Positions 11,383-22,089 of a stretch of DNA of 64,000 nucleotides are shown piece after piece (positions within the stretch are counted from its first letter, which is position 1; each line of letters opens with the position of its first letter). This DNA is from Antilocapra americana (Eukaryota; Chordata; Mammalia; Artiodactyla; Antilocapridae). A program made the translations under genes and the position numbers. The notes beneath the pieces are model-generated. The model was not told the origin of the DNA. It made no database searches and saw nothing but the letters and a program-made list of their open reading frames with translations. Where the stretch lies: NCBI GenBank assembly GCA_007570785.1, contig ML664183.1, positions 19,639,368 to 19,703,367 on the forward strand. Reading direction: 5' to 3'.

Positions 11383-14300
11383 CTAAAATGGAAAAATATA
11401 GGTGACACAGTTTGTCTCTTAAGTCCAGCCTAAGATATTCTTCTGGATGAAAGTTTCTATAGTACAGATGTACATAACATATGGTATGTCCCGTTACATT
11501 TGAATTATAGAAAAGCAGTGGATTTTTTTTTATTTTAGTATAAAGATCTCATATGCAGTTTTCAGGACATACTTATACAAAAAAAAAATTGCTGTTGTTT
11601 ACCTGAAATTCAGATTTAACTCAGTAACCTTTTTTTTTTGGTTACATCTAGCAGCCCTAATCTGAACAGACAGACTGGAACAAAAGCCTTTGTCTCTTCG
11701 GACCAGATTCTAGAATACACATAATTTGGAATTCTAAGTTTTACTGCAATATTAACATAAATAAATGTACATTTCTTAGAATATTTGTCCCAGGTCAAGT
11801 AACAGGTTAAGCCCCTGTTCTCAGCACCAGCATAACAAAGGGAAAGAGGTGTAGGTCCCGTTCTCAGTGACCTGTGTATACACTGTACACTGTAATATAA
11901 AGAAACAGAATCAAGGTCTCCGGTATTAGCATGTATGGATGCTCATTTGGTCAGTCGTGTCTGACTCTTTGAGTCTTCATGGATTGCAACCCATCGGGCT
12001 TCTCTGTCCATGGAATTTTCCAGGCAAGAATACTGAAGTGAGTTTCCCTTTCCTACTCCAGGAGATCTTCCCAACCCAGGGATCAAACCTGTGTCTCTAC
12101 ATCTCCTGCATTGGCAGGTGGAATGTTTACCGCTGAGCCACCTGGGTAGCCCTCTCTGGTATCAGGCTGACTTCAGTTTATAAGTTGCTCTGATATTCAT
12201 TAGTTCTATGCTTTTGAGCAAATTATGTACTTTTCCTTTGCCTCCATTTCTACCAAAAGTTGTTTTGAGGATTTCATTAAATCAGAATATGAATAGACAC
12301 CTATCCAGGTACTAGAAAGTTAAATATATTCAATAAATGTTGTCTTTCACTTTACTGAACTTCAAGTTGCCTGAAAAGAGAGAAGGCTTACAGTTTCTGA
12401 TCTGGTTCAGTTCAGATCGCAGAGTTGCTCTTTCTGAAGTAGCCAGGCTAATATAGTCACCTAGAAAATTAAAAAAAGAGTATCGTTAAGAAGTTATCTT
12501 AGAACTATAAGGGCGTAGGGTACCTTTTCAAACTAAAAAAAATAAAATTAAAAGTTTCTTTTATGTTGATATTTACTCTTTGAAGAAAAATGAAAAATAT
12601 CAAGAAGCAAAAAGAAGGAAAATTGTCTTTATTTTCATTTAACCCAAAACATGACTCTTCATCTACTGAATGAATGTAAAGACATTTTATAGACAAATAC
12701 ATACCCACACGAATGCACATATATGCACTCCCTGTTGATCTGTCACTAGCATTATAGCACTCCACATGCCAAGCTAGTCACTAATTATTTTATTTCTCCG
12801 AACAGCTCTATCATGGACAAAATTGTGGAATAAACTAATGGAGTAATTATTATGAGCTGGTGACTATTGACTCTAAAGTCTACAGAGTTTCATCTTTGGG
12901 GACTTTGTTTTTGTTCATTTTGTTGTTTGTTTTTCCCCTGAGTTTGTCCTATTAATCAGTAAGCTAGGATTTCTGTGAGTTGTCCGTTATCCATGGGGGA
13001 GGGCATGAGACAAACTATGTTTAGTAGATGGCAGAAATGACCTCACTGTGATACAGATTCTCTTAGGAAATGGAGTCTATTCCCCACACCTTGAATCTGA
13101 GCTGGCCTTGTGACTTGTGTTGATCAATACAGTGTGGCGGAAGCAATAGTGTATGTATCCTAAGCCTTGAGGAAGCCTTAAACCTTCCGCTCTTCCTTTT
13201 CTTGTGAATCCTGTAATCACCTCTATGTGATTAAGGCCAGGTGAGTCAACTGGAAGATGAGAGACCCGTCGCTCAGTCACCTTCATCACTCCAGCTGATG
13301 GGAGGACAACGGCCAACATGTAAGTGAGGCCATCGGCCATCAGTTGACACATGAGTGAGTCCAGCTGAGACCAGCAAAGAAATTATTTGATTCACAGAAT
13401 TTTGATTTAAATAAATGGCTGTGTTTTGTTTCTCATGAAGTAAGAGATAATTGGCATACCACGTATCTACTGCTCTTGTGAAAATAGGCATAAAAAGCCC
13501 AACATGTATATCCTCCTTTTTGGACCAAATTGTTTCAGCTGAAGGATAGCCAGGGCTCAGATCCTCCAGCAGGCATCTGGCAAGGGATTGGCTCCGAATG
13601 GTTTGTGACTCTGTATTCAGGAATTGATAGGAATCCCTGAGGCTCTAAGTAACCTAGAGAAGCTGAAGGCTGCTTAGTCTAGAAGCAGAGTGGGGCATCT
13701 CCCCAGGAAGCAGCAGAAGGGGCATGTCCCACATGATACTCGAGCCCACAAACCCCAGGGGGCTTCAGCCTGGACCTTGCTAAAGTAAACTCCTTACCCA
13801 TATTTTCTCCAGGGTCTCCTTTTTGACCTATTGGTCCTGGTACCCCAGGGACCCCTGGCATTCCTTGAGGCCCCACCTTTCCAGGAGGGCCCTGCAAGCC
13901 TCTGAGTCCTTGACCTGTTGGAAGAAAAAGGAAACATGACTCAATATTTGTGTTCCTCCTCTATTTCTCCAAAAAACATGATTCCCAATCCCTTCCCAGG
14001 GGAAAGGAGACACTGAGCTAGGGCTCACTTTTCTGAGCTGCTGTTTGTAAGGACCATAGAAGAAAAGCCTCCTCTGTCCCATGGGATAGTCTGCCTGAGG
14101 GTCAACTCCCTGAGCTAGCAGGACCACCGAATGTCAGCAGTTTCTGTGTGAGAGTCTGGGATGCCAGAGTCAGAGCTGTATCTCTGTTTCAAATGATAAT
14201 ATGTAGTTGAGAGTAGTACAAGTGGTATGAATACGTTACCTACCCTCCTCCCAATCCAAGCAGTTTCCTTTAGGAGATAAAGAGTCATAGAGAAAGAACA

Positions 14301-14503
14301 GCTCAAACTGTACCTGGTTCTCCCTTTTCTCCCTTGGCACCATCACGCCCATCTTTGCCTGGGAAGCCACTGATGCCTGGAGGACCACAGGCAACCACCG
14401 GGCAGGTCTTCTGGATATTCTCACAGTTCTCTGCTTTGGGGTCTTCACAAGATGCTGTCGCCACAATCATGAGAAGAAAAAGAAGTGATGTAAACAGCGA
14501 CAT
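11009..14503 (-). CDS. MBL2: Mannose-binding lectin C precursor (four coding exons)
   Basis: Secreted liver collectin of the innate immune system; it binds terminal mannose and similar sugars on microbes and, with MASP proteases, starts the lectin complement pathway (family knowledge). The spliced CDS is 14503-14314, 13914-13798, 12460-12392 and 11382-11009 (750 bases, 249 residues plus TGA). All introns are GT-AG and all are phase 1. Residues 1-19 look like a signal peptide; Cys 19, 27, 34 and 39 fall in or near the N-terminal Cys-rich part. Gly-X-Y repeats start at Gly40 and run to about 102, with one Gly-Gln-Gly kink exactly across the exon 1/2 join. A neck coiled coil spans about 103-126. 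The C-type lectin domain (about 130-249) has Cys 156, 223, 237 and 245, EPN at 213-215, Glu221 and Asn233-Asp234, the Ca2+/mannose ligands. The ATG at 14503 is preferred (ACC before it, length 249). Nothing is broken. MBL2 rather than MBL1 is a judgement from overall similarity. Confidence 0.93.
11930..12152 (-). mobile_element. Bov-tA/Bov-A2 SINE in MBL2 intron 3
   Basis: Read on the minus strand it begins GGCTACCCAGGTGGCTCAGC and ends in the GTCGGACACGACT-like region, the tRNA-derived ruminant SINE layout. It is bounded by near-identical 13-base repeats TCTC(C/T)GGTAT(T/C)AG at 11917-11929 and 12153-12165. It lies in the same orientation as MBL2 and splits an older MIR. Confidence 0.85.
12155..12350 (+). 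mobile_element. MIR-like SINE in MBL2 intron 3
   Basis: The segment reads like a decayed MIR: '..TTTTGAGCAAATTATGTACTT', '..CCATTTCTACCAAAAG', then '..TTCAATAAATGTTG' at the 3' end. Interrupted on its left by the younger Bov SINE. Confidence 0.55.
12392..12460 (-). CDS. MBL2: MBL2 exon 3: trimerising neck
   Basis: 69 bases between acceptor ..ATTTTCTAG and donor AACT|GTAAGC, too short for an ORF scan. It encodes [20 protein letters not shown] followed by IRN and the first base of Trp126. Hydrophobic residues spaced in heptads (I, L, A, L, L, I) fit the alpha-helical coiled-coil neck that trimerises collectins. Frame agrees with exons 2 and 4. Confidence 0.9.
13070..13480 (+). mobile_element. 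MLT1-like MaLR LTR in MBL2 intron 2
   Basis: Conserved blocks in order: GGAGTCTATTCCCCACACC, TGGCCTTGTGACTTG, GTGTGGCGGAAGC, AAGCCTTGAGGAAGCC, ACATGTAAGTGAGGCC, GAGTCCAGCTGAGACCAGC, then TAAATAAATGGCTG. This order is what I associate with MLT1-type LTRs. Diverged and non-coding; antisense to MBL2. Confidence 0.5.
13798..13914 (-). CDS. MBL2: MBL2 exon 2: rest of the collagen-like stem
   Basis: 117 bases between acceptor ..TTCCAACAG and donor ATGG|GTAAGG. It encodes an unbroken set of Gly-X-Y triplets ([16 protein letters not shown].. to [11 protein letters not shown]). The size equals that of MBL exon 2 in other mammals as far as I recall. Both ends are phase 1. Confidence 0.92.
14314..14503 (-). 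CDS. MBL2: MBL2 exon 1 coding part: signal peptide, Cys-rich region, collagen start
   Basis: 190 coding bases from ATG (14503-14501) to the donor, where exon ..GAACCAG is followed by GTACAG at 14313. It encodes residues 1-63 and the first base of codon 64. An in-frame GTG codon lies three codons upstream of the ATG, but the ATG has the better context (ACCATGT). Collagen motif [16 protein letters not shown] is present, with Arg and Gly at the positions whose loss in human MBL2 causes deficiency alleles. Confidence 0.93.
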
Positions 14504-14555
14504 GGTCCTCACCTTAGTGTGAGAAAAGTCAAGGAAGATTTATCTCATCTTGTCC

Positions 14556-14562
14556 TGTTTAT
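14556..14562 (+). promoter_or_regulatory. Forkhead/FOXA-like motif upstream of MBL2
   Basis: TGTTTAT on the plus strand (ATAAACA on the gene strand), about 55 bases before the MBL2 start codon. FOXA/HNF-3 control would suit a liver gene. This is a short motif, so chance is likely. No clear TATA box is visible; GATAAAT at about 14538 on the gene strand is the nearest candidate. Confidence 0.25.
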
Positions 14563-14574
14563 CTACACATATGT

Positions 14575-14700
14575 ACTGAGCCTATAACTATACTGGGCAC
14601 ATGTGATGTAGAGATGGATAATCCATCCCTGGCCTACAAACTGGGAATTTGGAAATGTATTAATAAACCCTTCAATGACACTGGTTAATTAATACTTCAA
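14575..14700 (+). repeat. Ancient dispersed repeat fragment (class not assigned)
   Basis: Resembles a common mammalian dispersed sequence of the form '..ACTGAGC.TACTATG..CTGGGCAC..TGTAGAGATGGA..', also glimpsed at about 29255-29390 and 63655-63790. Very diverged; not coding. Confidence 0.35.
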
Positions 14701-16204
14701 CAAAGGTAGACATAAATAACTGCATTGTTGAGAAGAAGGAGTCACCAGTGTCTGTTATCTGGTGTTACTGCAGAAATCTCTGATTGTGTTCTCTGTGTCC
14801 TTTGCAAGAGCAAATAGGCATACTCATGGCCAGAGACTCATGCCTGCTGGCTTAGGGAGTAATCATGAGTGGAGATCTAGCTCGCTCTTGCACTTCTCCC
14901 ATTTGGGCCCAACTGCCAGCTGCATCCCATCCTTATATCTGGAGAGTCCTTTGCCCTCAGTACCAGATAACCAACATCTACTCAGTGGCAGGCACTGAGC
15001 TGCAAGCTAATGATCCAAAGAGGAAAAGTCACTACTAGTTACTAACCCAGCCACAATTAACTTGAGTTTGCTTTCTCTTGATGTTTATTTCTCACTGCAA
15101 GAAAGACTTGCCAGTGGGAGAATTTTCTCTGGTAATTTCTCACTCTCTTAGCCCAGGCAGGATGCTAGATCCCCCTCTATTTCCTGACAGGTATTCTGTG
15201 TGTCCTATATGTCCAGATCACTGGCAATATTCCTTGAATACCCTTCTCATTTTTCAATCTTAACATTTCATCTGATCGTCAAAGTTCTTTTCTAGATGTC
15301 CCTCCTCCAGGAAACGTCAGCAGCCCAGGATCCAGGGTCTAGTCCCTCTAGGCTCTCTTTGAAAACAAAGGTACAATCTCATTTGCAAATGTTCAGGTGA
15401 ATCTGAGAAAGTCCCAGATGCCCCAGCATAAGCAGAGAAAGAGACACTCCAGCATGGCTTCTACTTGCCTTCTCCCCACCTCCCCCAGCTCCCGAAAGTC
15501 TCTTCTGCGCCTCCATGATCAAGTCAGAGCCCTAACTATATGACCCAGGACCCCAGATCCATTTACCAAAGTACTCACCAGGGCTTCTGCAGATCAGGAT
15601 TATAGTCACAAGGAAACTGCCTTCCAGCAGGGTTCTGGCAAATGCCTTAGGGTAAGGGAGGAGGCTGGGCTTGGTAATGCAAGGTCCAGTCAACCTGGTG
15701 GACAGGGACAACATGGGCCTGCCTGGCCTTCAACCCCAGATTAATAAATAATTCTTCTTAGGAGGATTTCCCCAGGGCTTCTGGTACAGTGCTGGGTGAC
15801 AGTTTTCTTTGATACTGCACAATTCCCACTTCAAATTGTCAGCATTTTGACAGTTCCCATTTCTGGGCCAGCATGAGCTGGTTCACATGGTTAATTGTGT
15901 CAAGATTCATGTCTTCAACTGAGAAACATAAAGATACCAAAGAATGCACTCATGCTTGTGCATACTAACCACACACACACGTGCAGATGTGCACAGACAC
16001 TCATCCATGGAGGCGCAGCAAACACTCTGCTGCCTTTGACACACCGAGACCACTGCCCTCTCAGGCTCTGGACCTGGCCTTCACGCAGCCTGAATGTCCT
16101 CTCTGTCATGCCACTGGTTGGCTCTTTCTCTTCTATGGAAATGTTCCTGCCTCAGAGAAACCTGTGTTGACTACTTGAAGTGGTCCTACTCTCTTAACTT
16201 TATT
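14701..16204. other. 5' flank of MBL2, nothing further recognised
   Basis: About 1.5 kb upstream of MBL2 without a second coding exon or a named repeat. A short CA-rich patch lies at 15967-15981. ORFs are short and unconserved-looking. Confidence 0.5.
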
Positions 16205-16640
16205 TTCTTTAATATTTCTTATATTCCATGATGTTATATTCTATCCATTTACTTCACTTTTCTAGCTTTTATTCTGGTAAATATAAACAACATAAAATGT
16301 TACCATTTTGACCATTATTAGGTGTACAATCTGGCAGCGTTGAGTACGGTCACATTGCTGTGCAACCTTCACCACTACCCTTCTCAAGAACTTTTTCATT
16401 ATCCCAGACTGAAACTTTGTACCTATTAAACAGTAATTTCCTATTTCCAACCTCAAGGTCAGCCCCAATGCTTAGTAATTGCTGTTTTATTTTTGTCTCT
16501 ATGAGCTTGACTATTCTAGCTGTCTTATATAAGTGGGATCATACAGGATTTGTCTTTTGGTGACTGGTTATTTCACTTAGCTTAATACCTTCAAGGTTCA
16601 TCCATGTTATGACATGTATCAGAATTTCCTTCCTAAGTTT
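16205..16640 (-). mobile_element. Old L1M 3' region, antisense
   Basis: Plus-strand landmarks AACATAAAATGTTACCATTT, TTGCTGTGCAACCTTCACCA and TATAAGTGGGATCATACAGG are those of an old L1M 3' end read in reverse. No ORF survives. Confidence 0.65.
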
Positions 16641-16679
16641 AAAAATAATTATGTGTAAATAACACATTTTGGAAACTTC

Positions 16680-17270
16680 ATAGCAAATAAAAAAAGACCC
16701 TGGAAATTACCCAGTTATCCTGCAACAAGCAAATGGATAAATAAACCATGGAAAATTCACAAGAAAAAAAGAAGCAATTAATACAATTAATACAACTTGG
16801 ATGAATTTCAAGGACATTATGTTAAGTAAAATCTGTATAAACTTGGAAGCTTACAGACTGTATTATTCTTTTCATATAATATTCTTGAAATGGCAGAATT
16901 AAATAAGGGAGACCATATCAGCAGTTGTCAGGGAATAGGGCTTCAGGGAGAAGATAAAGATGCTGAACAAGAAAGTTTCATCATGGGTGACTGAATAAAT
17001 AGTTCTGTGTCTTAATTGTGATGATTAGACAAACCTATCACTGCAATAGCACTTCATAGAACTAAACACCAAGAAAAAAGGAGTTCAGGTTAAATAACGG
17101 TTAAATGCAAGTAAAATCCATATTGTATTGTTTTGATGTCAGCTTGCAGGTTTTGATACTTGTACTCTGATATGTTAGATCCTACCATTGGTGAATGATG
17201 AAGGAAGAGTACCTGAGACTTTTCATTATGATTTCTTTAACTTATCTGTGAGACTAAAATGATTTCACAT
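16680..17270 (+). mobile_element. Old L1M 3' end, sense
   Basis: Landmarks in sense order: AACAAGCAAATGGATAAATA, TGGATGAATTTCAAGGACAT, TATTATTCTTTTCATATAAT, GTTGTCAGGGAATAGGGCTT, TAATTGTGATGATTAGAC. It lies tail-to-tail with the antisense L1M just before it; either two insertions or an old inversion. Confidence 0.6.
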
Positions 17271-17664
17271 GAAAAAGTTTCCAGAGAGAGTCTTAAGGAA
17301 GTTGTGGGTGATCTAAAGACTATCCTTGCTTCCTTCAGTGCTTTGTCCAAACTTCATAATGGAAAGAGTCTGTGCAATGGCTTGAAAGTGCAAAAAGGTA
17401 GGCCAGGGTCCCAAAGATAATGCTGTTTAACCTGATTGGTCTTATAGTGTGAGAGCCAAATGGAGAGAGATAAGGCATGAACCGATTGATGATATGACCT
17501 ACAAACTGTGTAAGACTTTGGACCTCCAACCAAAGGTCATTAGAGAAATTCCAATAGAAGAGGAAGGATCACAGTTGAATTTTTCAAATCTTGTTTTGAC
17601 TAAAATGTGGAGAACAATTGGAGGACATAAGACTAGAAAAAAGATGACCTGCAAGGAGATACTT
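17271..17664. other. No gene or repeat recognised
   Basis: About 400 bases. The plus strand contains a short open segment (17449-17655) without recognisable domain that runs on into an antisense Bov repeat, so I do not call it a gene. Confidence 0.45.
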
Positions 17665-17803
17665 TGCTGTTGTTGTTGCTTGGTTGTCCAGTCGTGTCCA
17701 ACTTCTTGCGACCTCATGGACTGCAGCATGCCAGGCCTCCCTGTCCCTCACCATCCCCCAGAGTTTGCCCAAATTCATGTTCATTGCATCGGTGATGCCA
17801 TTC
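17665..17803 (-). mobile_element. BovB-type 3' tail fragment, antisense
   Basis: Plus strand reads GTTGTCCAGTCGTGTCC.. ..CATGGACTGCAGCATGCC.. ..GCATCGGTGATGCCA, the inverted 3' end of BovB-derived repeats. Only about 140 bases. Confidence 0.75.
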
Positions 17804-17875
17804 TTACTACCATCTAAATGACAGATGATGGTGGCCAGAATCAGGGTAAAAGAAATTAGATCAAGAAACTAGATA

Positions 17876-20800
17876 ATTTCCTAGACAGGAAACATGGATA
17901 GGGTATATAATCTCAAACCCAAAACAATAAAGTAAATGGCAACGGGATCATACGTATCAATAATTATCTTAAATGTAAACTGGTTGAATGCCCCAACCAC
18001 AAGACAAAGATTGGCCGATTGGATACAGAAACAAGACCCCTATATATGTTGTCTACAAGAGACCCACTTCAAACCTAGGGACACATATAGACTGAAAGTT
18101 AAAGGCTGGAAAAAGATATTCCATGCAAATAAAGACCAAAAGAAAGCAGGAGTGGCAATACTCATATCAGATAAAGTAGACTTTAAAATAAAGGCTGTGA
18201 AAAGAGATAAAGATGGACATTACATAATGATCAAAGGATCAATCCAAGAAGAAGAAATAACAATTATAAATATTTATGCACCCAACATAGGAGCACCACA
18301 ATATGTAAGGCAAATGCTAACAGGTATGAAAGGGGAAATTAACAATAACACAATAATAGTGGGAGACTTTAATACACCACTCACACCAATGGATAGATCA
18401 ACTAAACAGAAAATTAACAAGGAAAGTCAAACTTTAAATGATACAATAGACCAGTTAGAACTAATTGATATCTATAGGACATTCCACCCCAAAACAATGA
18501 ATTTCACCTTTTTCTCAAGCGCACACGGGACCTTCTCCAGAATAGATCACATCCTGGGCCATAAATCTAGCCTTGGTAAATTCAAAAATATTGAAATCAT
18601 TCCAAGCATCTTTTCTGACCACAATGAAGTGAGATTAGATATCAATTACAGGAGAAAACCATTCAAAAATTCCAACATATGGAGGCTCAACAACACACTG
18701 CTGAATAACCAACAAATCACAGAAGAAATCAAAAAAGAAATCAAAATATGCATAGAAATGAATGAAAATGAAAACACAACAACCCAAAACCTATGGGACA
18801 CAATAAAAGGAGTGCTAAGGGGAAAGTTCATAGCAATACAAGCTCACCTCAGGAAACAAGAAAAAAGTCATATAAATAACCTAACTTTACACCTAAAGCA
18901 ACTAGAAAAGGAAGAAATGCAGAAGCCCAGGGATAGTAGAAGGAAAGAAATCTTAAAGATCAGGGCAGAAATAAATGCAAAGGAAACAAAAGAGACCATA
19001 GCAAAAATCAACAAAGCCAAAAGCTGGTTCTTTGAGAAGATAAATAAAATTGACAAACCATTAGCCAGACTCATCAAGAAACAAAGGGAGAAGAACCAAA
19101 TCAACACAATTAGAAATGAAAACGGAGAGATCACAACAGAAAACAGAAATACAAAGGATCATAAGAGACTATTATCAGCAACTATATGCAAATAAACTGG
19201 ACAACCTGGATGAAATGGACAAATTCCTAGAAAAGTACAACTTTCCAAGACTAAACCAGGAAGAGATAGATAATATTAATAGACCCATCGCAAGTACAGA
19301 AATTGAAACCGTAATCAGAAATCTTCCAAAAAACAAAAGCCCAGGACCAGATGGCTTCACAGCTGAATTCTACCAAAAATTTAGAGAAGAGCTAACACCT
19401 ATTCTACTCAAACTCTTCCAGAAAATTGCAGACGAAGGTAAACTTCCAAACTCATTCTATGAGGCCTCCATCACCCTAATTCCAAAACCCGGCAAAGATG
19501 CCACAAAAAAAGAAAACTACAGGCCAATATCACTGATGAACTTAGATGCAAAAATCCTCAACAAAATTCTAGCAAATAGAATCCAACAACACATCAAAAA
19601 GATCATACATCATGATCAAGTAGGCTTTATCCCAGGGATGCAAGGTTTCTTCAATATTCGTAAATCAATCAATGTAATACACCACATTAACAAATTGAAA
19701 AATAAAAATCACATGATTATCTCAATAGATGCAGAGAAAGCCTTTGACAAAATTCAACATCCATTTATGATAAAAACCCTCCAAAAAGCAGGAATAGAAG
19801 GAACATACCTCAACATAATAAAAGCTATATATGACAAACCCACAGCAAACATTATCCTCAATGGTGAAAAACTGGAAGCATTCCCCCTGAAATCAGGGAC
19901 AAGACAAGGGTGCCCACTCTCACCACTACTATTCAACATAGTTTTGGAAGTTTTGGCCACAGCAATCAGAGCAGATAAAGAAATCAAAGGAATACAGATT
20001 GGAAAAGAAGAAGTAAAACTCTCTCTGTTTGCTGATGACATGATCCTCTATATTGAAAACCCTAAAGACTCTACGAGAAAATTACTAGAGCTAATCAGTG
20101 AATATAGCAAAGTTTCAGGATACAAAATCAACACACAGAAATCCCTGGCATTGCTATACACTAACAATGAGAAAACAGAAAGGGAAATTAAGGAAACAAT
20201 TCCATTCACCATCAAAACAAAAAGAATAAAATACTTAGGAATATTTCTACCTAAAGAAACCAAAGACTTGTATATAGAAAACTATAAAACACTGATGAAA
20301 GAAATCAAAGAGGACACAAATAGATGGAGAAATAAACCATGTTCATGGATTGGAAGAATCAATATAGTGAAAATGAGTATACTACCCAAAGCAATCTATA
20401 GATTCAATGCAATTCCTATCAAGCTACCAGAGGTCTTTTTCAGAGAATTAGAACAAATAATTTCACAATTTGTATGGAAATACAAAAAACCTCGTATAGC
20501 CAAAGCCATCTTGAGAAAGAAGAATGGAACTAGAGGAATCAACCTACCTGACTTTAGGCTATACTACAAATCCATAGTCATTAAGACAGTATGGTACTGG
20601 CACAAAGACAGAAATATAGATCAATGGAACAAAATAGAAAGCCCAGAGATAAATCCACGCATCTATGGACACCTTATCTTTGACAAAGGAGGCAAGAATA
20701 TACAATGGAGAAAAGACAACCTCTTTAACAAGTGGTGCTGGGAAAACTGGACAGCCACTTGTAAAAGAATGAAACTAGAACACTTTCTAACACCATACAC

Positions 20801-22089
20801 AAAAATAAACTCAAAATGGATCAAAGATCTAATCATAAGACCAGAGAAACTATAAAACTCCTAGAGGATAACATAGGCGAAACACTCTCCGACATAAACC
20901 AAAGCGGGATACTCCATGACCCACCTCCCACAATATTGGAAATAAAAGCTCGAATAAACAAATGGGACCTAATTAAAATTAAAAGCTTCTGCACAACAAA
21001 GGAAACTATAAGCAAGGTGAAAAGACAGCCTTCAGAATGGGAGAAAATAATAGCCAATGAAGCAACGGACAAACAATTAATCTCAAAAATATACAAACAA
21101 CTCCTGCAGCTCCATTCTAGAAAAATAAACAACCCAATTAAAAAGTGGGCCAAAGAACTTAACAGACATTTCTCCAAGGAAGATATAAAAATGGCTAACA
21201 AACACATGAAAAGATGCTCAACATCACTCATTATCAGAGAAATGCAAATCAAAACCACAATGAGGTACCACTTTACACCAGTCAGAATGGCTGCCATCCA
21301 AAAATCTACAAGCAGTAAATGCTGGAGAGGATGTGGAGAAAAGGGAACTCTCCTACACTGTTGGTGGGATTGCAAACTAGTACAGCCACTATGGAAAACA
21401 GTGTGGAGGTTCCTTAAAAAACTGAAAATAGACATGCCATATGACCCAGCAATCCCACTGCTGGGCATATACACTGAGGAAACCAGAATTGAAAGAGCCA
21501 CGTGTACCCCAATGTTCATTGCTGCATTGTTTACAGTAGCCAGGACATGGAAGCAACCTAGATGCCCATCAACTGACGAATGGATAAGAAAGCTGTGGTA
21601 CATATACACAGTGGAATATTACTCAGCATTAAAAAAAATACATTTGAATCAGTTCTACTCAGATGGACGAAACTGGAGCCCATTATCCAGAGTGAAGTAA
21701 GCCAGAAGCAAAAACAACAATACAGTATATTATGGCATATATATGGAATTTAGAAAGACGGTAACGAGAACCCAACATGCGAGACAGCAAAAGGAATGCA
21801 GATGTATAGAACAGACTCGTGGACTCTGTGGATGAGGGCAAGGGTGGGATGATATGGGAGAATGGCATTGAAACATGTTAATTATCATATGTGAAATCAA
21901 TCCCCAGCCCAGGGTTGATGCTCGGGGCTGGTGCACTGAGATGTCCCAGGAGGAGGGAATCGGGAGGGAGGAGGGAGGGGGGTTCTGACTGGGGAGCATA
22001 TGTAAACCCATGGCTGTTTCATGTCATTGTATGGCAAAACCAACCCAATAAAAAAAAAAAAAAAAAGGAAAGAAAAAAGAAAAAAAAAA
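17876..22089 (+). mobile_element. L1 element, 5'-truncated before ORF2, with 13-bp target-site duplication
   Basis: A 4.2-kb sense L1 with near-complete ORF2 (17936-21700), 3' UTR with a G-rich tract at about 21951-21986, and an A-rich tail at 22050-22089. It is flanked by AAGAAACTAGATA at 17863-17875 and 22090-22102. The 5' UTR and ORF1 are absent. It is the most intact L1 in the window and of the same ruminant family as the copies at 45.1 and 57.5 kb. Confidence 0.88.
17936..21700 (+). pseudogene. L1 ORF2 (endonuclease + reverse transcriptase), two frameshifts
   Basis: Would encode the protein that nicks target DNA and reverse-transcribes L1 RNA. The endonuclease part is intact over the first open segment (17936 to about 19145): LNVN, QETHF, GDFNTPL and SDHNE motifs are all present. 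The RT part follows in another frame (about 19145-20845) with motif [18 protein letters not shown] and the catalytic FADD. The C-terminal Cys region ([15 protein letters not shown]) is in the first frame again and ends at 21700. The first break looks like a 2-base loss near 19145, the second a 2-base gain (GAGA) near 20845. No other stop interrupts it. Human L1 ORF2p is about 1275 residues; this is about 1255 codons if read across the breaks. Confidence 0.88.

Noticed and set aside
11937..12153. tRNA gene suggested by the tRNA-like end of Bov SINEs
   Set aside because: The sequence is a SINE derived from a tRNA; it lacks a complete cloverleaf.
14504..14512. GTG nine bases upstream as MBL2 start
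   Set aside because: GTG is not a normal start in mammals; the ATG at 14503 has good context and gives the usual 249 residues.
20833..21609. 258-codon open frame on the minus strand
   Set aside because: It is the antisense of L1 ORF2 C-terminus; its hydrophobic look comes from the A-rich sense strand. Similar antisense frames occur in every L1 copy here.
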